Origin: Candidatus Kapaibacterium sp.
GTDB lineage: Bacteria; Bacteroidota; Ignavibacteria; Kapaibacteriales; UBA2268
Length of the DNA: 6,015 nucleotides
Direction: 5' to 3'
Assembly (NCBI GenBank): GCA_030835065.1
Contig: JAUQWR010000707.1
Span: 1 to 6,015, forward strand
Below, piece after piece: positions 1 to 6,015 of the stretch. Numbering within the stretch: position 1 is the stretch's first letter; each line of letters starts with the position of its first letter. Both the position numbers and the translations under genes were made by a program. Below the pieces are notes generated by a model, which was not told where the DNA came from, made no database searches, and saw only the letters and a program-made list of their open reading frames with translations.

Positions 1-1
1 T

Positions 2-955
2 ACTGTAACATTCCAAGGTACATCAAATTCAGTTATTGGTGTTGGTACTACAACTCCTGCAAGCCCTGCAGTTACTTTTGGTAGATTGACTATCAATAAA
101 ACAGGTGCAAGCGGTAGCGATGAAGTACAAATGCAGACAAATGTCACTATTGCAAATGCTGCTGGTACTACTATCACATTGACTGATGGTATTTTAAATA
201 TGGGTTCAAAAACTCTTACTGTTGGTGCTAATACTATTCCTTCGGCTGTTGCCGGCGCAATTAATGGTGGAACAGGTACTTATGTTGTTTCTACCGGTCA
301 TGCAGCTACAGGTTTAATTGATGCTTTATTCACAGTAAATGGCACACCTACATTATATAATATCGATGTTTTAGTTGCTCATACTTTAGGTGCAGGCAAT
401 TTAACAATCAATGGTGATTTGGAATTCACAGGTGCAGTTGCACTTACAATTCCTGCTACTCGCACATTAACTCTTTATGGAAATATGACTCATACTGCTG
501 CAGGTACAATTACAGCTGCTGCTGCAGGTACTTCAGTATTAAGATTAAGAGGTACTGGTACTTGTGATCAATTAGCTACTGCTAGCTTTGGTACTGTTCC
601 TTGTATTACATTAGAACGTGCTGAAACATTGACTGGCAACTTGACTTTTGCTGCAGCAAACGTATTCACATTGAATTCTTCAATCAATGTTTTAGACATT
701 GGTGCTTATACATTGACATTTAATGCTACTACAGTTTTAAACTTGGTTTCTGGTAGTATTGATGCAGATGCTGGTACTGTAGTGTTTAGTACTCATGCAT
801 CACAAACAACAATACCTGCAAACTTGTTTACTAATAATACAATAAAGAACATGACAGTTGCTGCTGCAACAACTTTAGGCAGCGACTTGACTGTTACTGG
901 TACTTTATCTGGTTTATTCCAAATTACAACAAATGACAACACATTGACATTTGGT
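2..955 (+). repeat. Four degenerate 80-91-residue beta-repeats in protein 1
   Basis: Reading the translation in register shows four units starting at about 2, 275, 533 and 773 (spacings 273, 258 and 240 bases) and ending near 226, 481, 724 and 955. Each begins with a short beta-strand and a G/S-T/G turn (T-V-T-F-Q-G, T-Y-V-V-S-T-G, V-L-R-L-R-G-T-G, T-V-V-F-S-T). Then comes an F-centred hydrophobic strand (V-T-F-G-R-L-T-I, L-F-T-V-N, A-S-F-G-T-V, N-L-F-T-N-N). A G-N-L-T-I/N-L-T-F/D-L-T-V strand follows in copies 2-4, and all end in a closing L-T-h-x-G/N motif (T-L-T-V-G, T-L-T-L-Y-G, T-L-T-F-N, T-L-T-F-G). This resembles the solenoid-like repeats common in long secreted FCB-group proteins. Conservation is at protein level only; the DNA copies share just short words such as ACATTGACATTT (710-721 and 941-952). 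The array probably continues upstream of the window. Confidence 0.7.
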
Positions 956-2632
956 CCAAATGCAACAATTCCTGCTTATGTTGCAGCTACTCATATTGTT
1001 GGTAACTTAAAGAAAACAGTTACTAGCACAGCTACTGTATTCCCAGTAGGTGGTGGTACTGCTGCTACATTCAGACCTGTAGCATTGGCATTCTCAACTT
1101 TAGGAAGCGAACAAGTTGTTAAAGTGTCTTCGGTTCTTACTAATCCAGCATTGGGCAGAGCAGGCGATCCTGAAAGAGCAATCAACTCAGTATGGACAAT
1201 AACTCCTTATGGTACTGCTCCAAACGATAGTTTAGCTTTAGAATTAGGCTGGGGTGCAACTCAAGATAATGGTTTAGCAGTTGGTGCTAATACTTCATTT
1301 GCAGCTCGTTGGAATAGTACATACTGGAGAGATTTCAGAAATGAATATTCTTTAGTTGCTACTGCTAATTTTGCTTCAAACTCGGAATTAGCTATGACAG
1401 CTTCAAGATTCCCAATCGATGCTGATTCTTTATCAGGTACATGGGGTGTGTTTGTAGCTACTGCTAATACAACAACAGCAAAAGATAATGCAATTTCAAA
1501 CGCAAAATACAAAGTAGTTGTTTTAGATGTAACACCTAATCCTGTAAGCAGTGGCTTCCCATTCGCAGTAACAGTACAATTACAAGATGCTAATGGCAAT
1601 CCAGTAAATGTACCTGCAGCAAATGGCGCAGTAACAGTAAACTTAACTACATTAACAGGTACAGGTACAGCATTAACAGGTACAACAGTTCCTGGTGTTA
1701 TTCCTGTTGGTTCAAATAATGTAACTGTAAGTGGTGTGAGCATTACAAGTGGATCTGGCGAATTTGGCACACAAATTAAAGCTGCTTTGCCTTCTACAAT
1801 TACTGGTCTTGAAGCATCACCAACAACATTCTTAGCTGGCGTTAGCGAAAGAATTGGTATCTTGGCAGATCAACCAACATCACAAGTAAATACATTAGTA
1901 TTGACTCCTTCAACTACAAGTATGACTCTAGACTTTACATCTGCAATTGGCGCAAATATAATTATAGCCAAAGCAGGTTCAGCAATCACTGATGCAGAAT
2001 TCCCAGTTGATGGAACTACATATATTGCAAGTGCAAATTATGGTCAAGGTTCGACAATTGGCGATGCTGTAGTAATTTATAAAGGTGCAGATCCTGCAGC
2101 AGCTGTTACTATTAATGGTTTAGCTCCAGGCACAACATACTACGTAAGAGGTTTTGCATATACAGGTTCAAACGGCTCAGAAAAATATTTAACTTTCTCT
2201 GCAGCAGGCAATCCAAAGAGTGCAGCAACAACTGGTGGTGTAAATGACGATACAGAATACGGCGATAATGACTCAAGAAGTTTGGCTCGTCCAGTTGGTA
2301 CAAACTCAGCAATTCGCGGCACAATCGAATCTGCATCAGACGAAGATTGGTTCAGCTTTGCTGTAACAAGCGTATCACCAAACGTACGTGCTCGTCTATA
2401 CGATCTACCAGGCAACTACACTTTGGAATTATACAACATGGATGGCAGAAGAATACGCCGCTCTACTCTTTCAGGCACTGAAAACGAAGCAATGATTGCT
2501 AATGATCTTCCTCCTGGAACTTACACTGTTCGTATATTCTCACAAGATGGTTCTTACTATACTCAATCCGGTGACGAATATTATTTGAAAGTGACTACAT
2601 CCAGCTCGGAAATCTTCAGTGTAACTCCATAA
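2..2632 (+). CDS. Large secreted repeat protein with FPVG, Ig-like, FN3-like and C-terminal PPC domains (5' partial)
   Basis: The frame is open from base 2 to the TAA at 2630-2632, giving 876 residues of the C-terminal part; the start and any signal peptide lie outside the window. A TTG at 86 is only an internal Leu codon, because the same repeat pattern runs through it from base 2. Domains in order (residues from base 2): four degenerate beta-repeats (1-318); a module with FPVGGG at 347-352 and W-T-I about 50 residues later (326-487); an Ig-like domain beginning V-V-V-L-D-V-T-P-N-P (502-620); an FN3-like domain with the signature L-A-P-G-T-T-Y-Y-V-R (624-744); and a PPC domain (749-872) with D-E-D-W-F at 780-784, L-E-L-Y at 808-811 and L-P-P-G-T-Y at 836-841. 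Composition is rich in Thr, Ala, Gly and Asn, with two Cys only (188, 201). Families with this layout are exported, non-enzymatic adhesive or structural proteins. No catalytic motif was seen. Exact role and secretion route are inferred, probably cell surface or extracellular. Confidence 0.9.
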   Translation, partial: TVTFQGTSNSVIGVGTTTPASPAVTFGRLTINKTGASGSDEVQMQTNVTIANAAGTTITLTDGILNMGSKTLTVGANTIPSAVAGAINGGTGTYVVSTGHAATGLIDALFTVNGTPTLYNIDVLVAHTLGAGNLTINGDLEFTGAVALTIPATRTLTLYGNMTHTAAGTITAAAAGTSVLRLRGTGTCDQLATASFGTVPCITLERAETLTGNLTFAAANVFTLNSSINVLDIGAYTLTFNATTVLNLVSGSIDADAGTVVFSTHASQTTIPANLFTNNTIKNMTVAAATTLGSDLTVTGTLSGLFQITTNDNTLTFGPNATIPAYVAATHIVGNLKKTVTSTATVFPVGGGTAATFRPVALAFSTLGSEQVVKVSSVLTNPALGRAGDPERAINSVWTITPYGTAPNDSLALELGWGATQDNGLAVGANTSFAARWNSTYWRDFRNEYSLVATANFASNSELAMTASRFPIDADSLSGTWGVFVATANTTTAKDNAISNAKYKVVVLDVTPNPVSSGFPFAVTVQLQDANGNPVNVPAANGAVTVNLTTLTGTGTALTGTTVPGVIPVGSNNVTVSGVSITSGSGEFGTQIKAALPSTITGLEASPTTFLAGVSERIGILADQPTSQVNTLVLTPSTTSMTLDFTSAIGANIIIAKAGSAITDAEFPVDGTTYIASANYGQGSTIGDAVVIYKGADPAAAVTINGLAPGTTYYVRGFAYTGSNGSEKYLTFSAAGNPKSAATTGGVNDDTEYGDNDSRSLARPVGTNSAIRGTIESASDEDWFSFAVTSVSPNVRARLYDLPGNYTLELYNMDGRRIRRSTLSGTENEAMIANDLPPGTYTVRIFSQDGSYYTQSGDEYYLKVTTSSSEIFSVTP
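1650..1684 (+). repeat. Short direct repeat, 14 bases at 21-base period
   Basis: The word CATTAACAGGTACA occurs at 1650-1663 and again at 1671-1684, with GGTACAG between. The 21-base period is seven codons, so the frame is kept and the protein reads L-T-G-T-G-T-A-L-T-G-T. It lies in a loop-like Thr/Gly stretch of the Ig-like domain. It is probably a small in-frame duplication in a tolerant loop rather than a regulatory element. Confidence 0.6.
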
Positions 2633-2701
2633 TTATTATGGAAACTGAAAAAGTGAAAAATCCAAATAGAAGAAATTGTATAAATATAAAAGGATTAAGT
2701 T
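2633..2701. other. Short AT-rich spacer between the two large genes
   Basis: These 69 bases are strongly A-rich on the plus strand. I found no inverted repeat followed by a T-run that would make an intrinsic terminator, and no clear match to the Bacteroidota-type TAnnTTTG promoter box; TATAAATA at 2679-2686 is a weak AT-rich candidate only. The lack of a terminator and the shared direction favour read-through from the first gene into the second, but a separate promoter here cannot be excluded. Confidence 0.6.
2688..2694 (+). promoter_or_regulatory. Shine-Dalgarno site for protein 2
   Basis: AAAAGGA sits seven bases before the ATG at 2702, a normal spacing. An in-frame TAA at 2696-2698 lies just upstream of that ATG, so the protein cannot begin earlier in this frame. 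Together these fix the start. Confidence 0.75.
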
Positions 2702-2809
2702 ATGATAACAAGTAACATCAGAAAAGAAAACCTAAGGAGAGGCTTCTCTGTTGGGCGTCTAATTTGGCTTGCGGCAATCCTGTTGATATCTGCAGCAGAT
2801 ATATTTGCT
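2702..2809 (+). other. N-terminal Sec signal peptide of protein 2
   Basis: The first 36 residues show the three expected parts: a basic n-region with R7, K8, R12, R13 and R19, a hydrophobic core at 20-32 (L-I-W-L-A-A-I-L-L-I-S-A-A), and a likely cleavage after I-F-A at 34-36, leaving Q37 at the mature N-terminus. The n-region is longer than usual, at 19 residues. There is no lipobox Cys, so this is not a lipoprotein signal. Export across the inner membrane is well supported; the outer-membrane route (for example type IX) is inferred. Confidence 0.85.
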
Positions 2810-5800
2810 CAATATGATTACCAAATGACCCTAAAGCCTCGCCGTATGGGTAATCAGCTCGGTGTAGAAGTTTGGGTGAAGACACTCAATCCCGATGCTG
2901 CCGCTCTTGGCGCAATGAACGTCGGTGTTTCCTATAATGGAAGCAAACTTTTGGCTGAAGATTTCTCTTTGGCAAATCAACCTCAGTCTAAGACTGACTC
3001 AATCCAATTTGACGTCAATCAAGCTGAGCCACTTCCTTATGCTACTATTAGCTCTGAATTTCATAATAAAGCTGCTCGCGGTTTTGGCAACTTAAGCGGC
3101 GATCGTATTTCAGGCTTAGTTAGTGGTACTACTCGCTATGTAGCTATTCTCGACGTAAATGTAAACGATGGCGCTACAGGTTATGTTCCAGCTTCCACAG
3201 GTCGCGGTTCGTTCGTAGGTCTTCTTCGTTTCAACATTCTCGATGGCGGTCAGTTCCTTAGCGATGCCGATTTAGCAGAATTTGCATTCAATGCATATAA
3301 TACTCTTAATACTACTACAGTTATGGCTGCTGACGGAACAACTAATTTGACTGCTAAAGTTGAATTTGTAAATCCAGCTGCTTTCACAATTCGTGGTATT
3401 ACTGTTTTAAATCCAAATCAATTGAACCAAACTGTAAATAGATATCCTGAAACTCCTTACGCTTCTATGCGTGATAATCATGGCTATCCTATTTATTTCG
3501 AACGTTCAGGTTTGGCTGCTGTAAGCGGTGGTTACTATGGTACTTCACGATTTGCTTATAAATTTGAATACTCATTAAACGGTGGTACATCTTATACTGA
3601 ATTTGGCAGAGTAGCTGAAAGCCGTCAAAGAGCTTCTTTGACAGCTGCTGCAGACTTAGCAAAATACAGATTAGGCTGGATCGATTCACTTGATGCAACT
3701 GACGATTATTGGATTACAACTGGTAAAGCAGATGTTATTCCAACTGATGTTGCTACAGGTGCATTGACAGACGAACCAGATGGTCCAGGTAGAAACGATA
3801 TGGGTTATGGTGGCGTTTTGAGAGTAATCTGGAAAGGCGACGACAACTTCCCATTCCGCAGTGAAACTGCAAAAATCCGTATTACTCAAATCGATACAGT
3901 AGTAGCTACTGCTGCTCTCGACGAAACAACAAGAGAATCTTTCACAGCAGCAGTAAGAGCTGATGAATCAGATCAAACTTTCATCTTAGGTAGATTGTTC
4001 TTCGTTCAATTGAACGGATCATCAAGCTATTTCCGCTCAGAAAGAAACTTCTCAACTCCAAATCAATTCTCAGTTGAAGCTTGGGTAAACTTAAATACAA
4101 TTAATGGTAACGGCACAGAACCTGGTATCGTTGTAGCTAGCTCAGGCTCAGCATCAGACGAAGAAGGTGGCTGGATGCTTTATTTGAAAGATGGTAAATA
4201 TCCTGCATTTAGAGTACGCAAAGAAGGCGGAGCAAATGGCGAATACGTTGGCTCATTGTCTTCACCAGTGGCTTTAGGCACTTTCAATCCAGCATCAGCA
4301 CTCGATGATAACCATTCGAAAAACTGGTATCACTTGGCTGCTACAGTTGCTAATAACGTAGTTAAATTATATGTTGATGGCGAATTAGTTGATTCTTATA
4401 CTAATACATCAGCTGTAAACGTACGTCCAATGAATGTTAAAATGCCAGTATGGGTTGGTGTCAATCCTAATGGTGGTATCGAAGCTAACGACTATTTCTA
4501 TGGCGGTATCAAAGAAGTACGCGTATGGAGATATGCTCTAAATCAATCAGAACTAAGAGCTCGTATTGCTGGCGTTTACGATCCAGATGGTACAGTAACT
4601 GCTCTTGGTGCAGGTCCTAATGACAATAGAACAGCATTAGAACTTTGCTTCCCATTGCAAGGTATGCGCACAGACGTTGCAGACAACCTTGAATTCCAAA
4701 TGAGTACAAATAATCTTAATTATTATTTGGAATCATCACTATCAGCAACAGCTCAAAATGATTTGATCAACTATCGTCCTGATCGTTCACATATCAAATT
4801 GACTGCTCCAAATGGCAACGAAGGTATCAGCAACTTGAAAGATAATACTTTCGAAGTTCGTTGGGTTGCTTATGGTATTGGTAAACCATCAACAAAACCA
4901 AGCGCAAGCTATGGCGACGTTATGATTCAAATCAGCCGTGATGGTGGCAATACTTGGTTTGATGCTCTTGATAACTCAACTCCAGCTCTTCCAATCGATA
5001 ACGCTGAAGTTGAAGCTGGTTCAGCTACATGGGAACCATACAACAACGCTACAGTAACTGGCGCAGACAATGATTTGCAAGGTGTAGTAGATTTGGCAAA
5101 CAACTACGAAAAAACTGTTTTAATGAGAATTAGCGGTTCGGAAGCACGTGGCCAAGAAAGTATTTCTTATACTTCACCAGCATTCAAAGTTGCTCCTTGG
5201 TTTGCTTACAAAAATGGCAGCGATGCTATCGTAAGTGTAAAAGGTAATACAAAATTAAATATTACAAGCCAAAATGCTTTCTTCGAAGCATGGATTAAAC
5301 CATACAACTTCCCAGAAAACACAGATGGCAATTACTATCCAATTCTTGCTAAAAAAGACTACTCAAAAGGTTCAGAAGCAGAAGCTACACATTATGCTTT
5401 AAGACTTCTTCCTTCAGGTCAATTACAATTTGTATTAGGTAAATATGATGCAGCTACAACTCAATATGAATTGAGAACAGCTACATCCGATCCTATCTAC
5501 AAAATTATTCGTCCAAACAGAGTAGAATTTGACTCAGTATGGGTACACGTAGGTGTTTGGGTTAATATTCCAGACAACGGCACACAATCATCAATCGTAT
5601 TCTATGTTGATGGTGCAGCTCAAGAAGAATGGTCAAATAATGCAGCATTGCAAGCAAGCAATCCAATTATGAATCAATTAGGTACAGGTATTGCATTAAA
5701 TACAACTAATGAATACATTACTTATATTGGTTACGAACCAGACTTAGGCGGTGCAACAGGCAAACGTTTTGATGGCGAAATTAAAGAAGTAAGATTCTGG

Positions 5801-6015
5801 GGCGGAAACCCTGCAGATATGAATACTTTGACAGACAGAACTAACTTTATCCAAGGTGCATTGACTGTAAGAGCAGACGAATTAGGTACATTTGGCGGTA
5901 CAGATTATAGCAAAAACCTTATTGCAGCTTATTCAATGAATGGCGGCAGCTGGGTGCCAAACGGTATTGCTCGTAGCTTTGACGTTTATCCTTATGATGA
6001 AGATTTAGTAGCTAG
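2702..6015 (+). CDS. Very large secreted protein with alternating LamG and Ig-like domains (3' partial)
   Basis: The frame opens at ATG 2702 and stays open to the right edge: 1104 complete codons and two extra bases, no stop. Residues 1-36 are a signal peptide. Residues 37 to about 225 form a beta-rich N-terminal domain with V-E-V-W-V-K at 55-60 and L-G-A-M-N-V-G-V-S-Y-N at 69-79; I do not recognise it with certainty, though it recalls the cohesin/CBM-like beta-sandwich at the start of other secreted FCB proteins. About 226-430 is unassigned. The first LamG/concanavalin-like domain spans about 434-627: F-S-V-E-A-W-V, W-Y-H-L-A-A-T-V at 542, Y-V-D-G at 557-560, G-G-I-K-E-V-R-V-W at 601-609. 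An Ig-like domain (about 697-832) has F-E-V-R-W and S-R-D-G-G-N-T-W at 745-752. The second LamG spans about 859-1040: F-F-E-A-W-I, W-V-H-V at 947, F-Y-V-D-G at 967-971, D-G-E-I-K-E-V-R-F-W at 1024-1033. LamG domains usually bind glycans or proteins. There is one Cys in 1104 residues, so disulfides are unlikely. The C-terminus, where a sorting signal would lie, is outside the window. Confidence 0.9.
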   Translation, partial: MITSNIRKENLRRGFSVGRLIWLAAILLISAADIFAQYDYQMTLKPRRMGNQLGVEVWVKTLNPDAAALGAMNVGVSYNGSKLLAEDFSLANQPQSKTDSIQFDVNQAEPLPYATISSEFHNKAARGFGNLSGDRISGLVSGTTRYVAILDVNVNDGATGYVPASTGRGSFVGLLRFNILDGGQFLSDADLAEFAFNAYNTLNTTTVMAADGTTNLTAKVEFVNPAAFTIRGITVLNPNQLNQTVNRYPETPYASMRDNHGYPIYFERSGLAAVSGGYYGTSRFAYKFEYSLNGGTSYTEFGRVAESRQRASLTAAADLAKYRLGWIDSLDATDDYWITTGKADVIPTDVATGALTDEPDGPGRNDMGYGGVLRVIWKGDDNFPFRSETAKIRITQIDTVVATAALDETTRESFTAAVRADESDQTFILGRLFFVQLNGSSSYFRSERNFSTPNQFSVEAWVNLNTINGNGTEPGIVVASSGSASDEEGGWMLYLKDGKYPAFRVRKEGGANGEYVGSLSSPVALGTFNPASALDDNHSKNWYHLAATVANNVVKLYVDGELVDSYTNTSAVNVRPMNVKMPVWVGVNPNGGIEANDYFYGGIKEVRVWRYALNQSELRARIAGVYDPDGTVTALGAGPNDNRTALELCFPLQGMRTDVADNLEFQMSTNNLNYYLESSLSATAQNDLINYRPDRSHIKLTAPNGNEGISNLKDNTFEVRWVAYGIGKPSTKPSASYGDVMIQISRDGGNTWFDALDNSTPALPIDNAEVEAGSATWEPYNNATVTGADNDLQGVVDLANNYEKTVLMRISGSEARGQESISYTSPAFKVAPWFAYKNGSDAIVSVKGNTKLNITSQNAFFEAWIKPYNFPENTDGNYYPILAKKDYSKGSEAEATHYALRLLPSGQLQFVLGKYDAATTQYELRTATSDPIYKIIRPNRVEFDSVWVHVGVWVNIPDNGTQSSIVFYVDGAAQEEWSNNAALQASNPIMNQLGTGIALNTTNEYITYIGYEPDLGGATGKRFDGEIKEVRFWGGNPADMNTLTDRTNFIQGALTVRADELGTFGGTDYSKNLIAAYSMNGGSWVPNGIARSFDVYPYDEDLVA
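4001..6015 (+). repeat. Repeating LamG plus Ig-like unit, about 400 residues, in protein 2
   Basis: Two LamG domains have matching landmarks: E-A-W at 459-461 and 862-864, W-Y-H/W-V-H at 542 and 947, Y-V-D-G at 557 and 968, and K-E-V-R-x-W at 604-609 and 1028-1033. The offset is 403-424 residues. The segment after the first LamG (L-E-L-C-F-P-L-Q-G, near 648-656, leading to the Ig-like domain) has a counterpart after the second (L-I-A-A-Y-S-M-N-G-G, near 1070-1082). The unit therefore appears to be LamG, short beta linker, Ig-like, and a second linker and Ig-like domain is probably starting as the window ends. Similarity is in motifs and order rather than in DNA, so the duplication is old. Confidence 0.65.

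Noticed and set aside
86..88. TTG as the start of protein 1
   Set aside because: The frame is open back to base 2 and the first beta-repeat already begins there; no ribosome site or signal peptide goes with the TTG.
991..1185. Minus-strand open frame of 64 codons
   Set aside because: Antisense to the FPVG module; short, no recognisable motif, and explained by the composition of the real gene.
1261..1770. Minus-strand open frame of 169 codons inside protein 1
   Set aside because: It lies wholly antisense to a well-supported coding frame, its product is low-complexity Val/Thr/Pro/Ala, mirroring the Thr/Asn/Ala-rich plus-strand codons, and no domain is recognisable.
2112..2415. Two overlapping alternative frames across the FN3 and PPC coding region
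   Set aside because: The plus-strand frame here encodes clear FN3-like and PPC motifs; the competing frames give no recognisable protein.
2633..2701. Intrinsic terminator or clear promoter between the genes
   Set aside because: No stem with a following T-run was found, and the AT-rich words do not match the TAnnTTTG box; TATAAATA alone is expected in such sequence.
3489..3889. Two small alternative open frames inside protein 2
   Set aside because: Both overlap the continuous frame starting at 2702, which has a signal peptide, a ribosome site and LamG domains.
2702..6015. Glycoside hydrolase or other enzyme in protein 2
   Set aside because: LamG/concanavalin-like folds also occur in glycoside hydrolases, but I see no E-x-D-x-x-E-type catalytic motif or other active-site pattern; the landmarks fit binding LamG domains.
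1..6015. CRISPR array, tRNA, rRNA, transposon ends or phage genes
   Set aside because: No regularly spaced identical repeats, cloverleaf-like segment, terminal inverted repeats or recombinase motif was seen; nearly all bases are coding for the two large proteins.

Overview
The window holds two very large, co-directional plus-strand genes for exported, multi-domain surface or extracellular proteins, separated by 69 bases. Neither is complete here: the first enters through the left edge and the second runs out through the right edge. Together they cover almost every base. I see no RNA gene, mobile element, CRISPR array, toxin-antitoxin pair, metabolic gene or regulator.

Organism: base composition is AT-leaning (about 40% GC judged from sampled lines), with A/T-ending codons, AGA common for Arg and TTA/TTG for Leu. 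The architectures (repetitive beta-rich stretch, 'FPVG' module, Ig-like, FN3-like and PPC domains; LamG domains alternating with Ig-like domains) are typical of long secreted proteins in the Bacteroidota/Ignavibacteria/Kapabacteria (FCB) group, many of which use the type IX secretion system. This assignment is inference from style; no marker gene is present.

Layout: 2-2632 is the C-terminal 876 residues of protein 1: four degenerate 80-91-residue beta-repeats (2-955), an FPVG beta-sandwich-like module (about 977-1460), an Ig-like domain (about 1505-1862), an FN3-like domain (about 1871-2233) and a C-terminal PPC domain (about 2246-2620). 2633-2701 is a short AT-rich spacer with a good Shine-Dalgarno sequence but no convincing terminator. 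2702-6015 is the first 1104 codons of protein 2: a signal peptide, an unassigned N-terminal beta-rich domain, an unassigned linker region, a first LamG domain, an Ig-like domain with an S-x-D-G-G-x-T-W motif, a second LamG domain, and the start of what looks like another repeat of the same unit.

How they may work together: both look like cell-surface or secreted binding or adhesion proteins, and the short terminator-free gap suggests co-transcription. No catalytic motif was recognised in either, so enzymatic function is not claimed. The window does not show a clearly new system. The most useful observations are the two internal repeat architectures, the ambiguous PPC/T9SS-like C-terminus of protein 1, and the codon-usage step inside protein 2.
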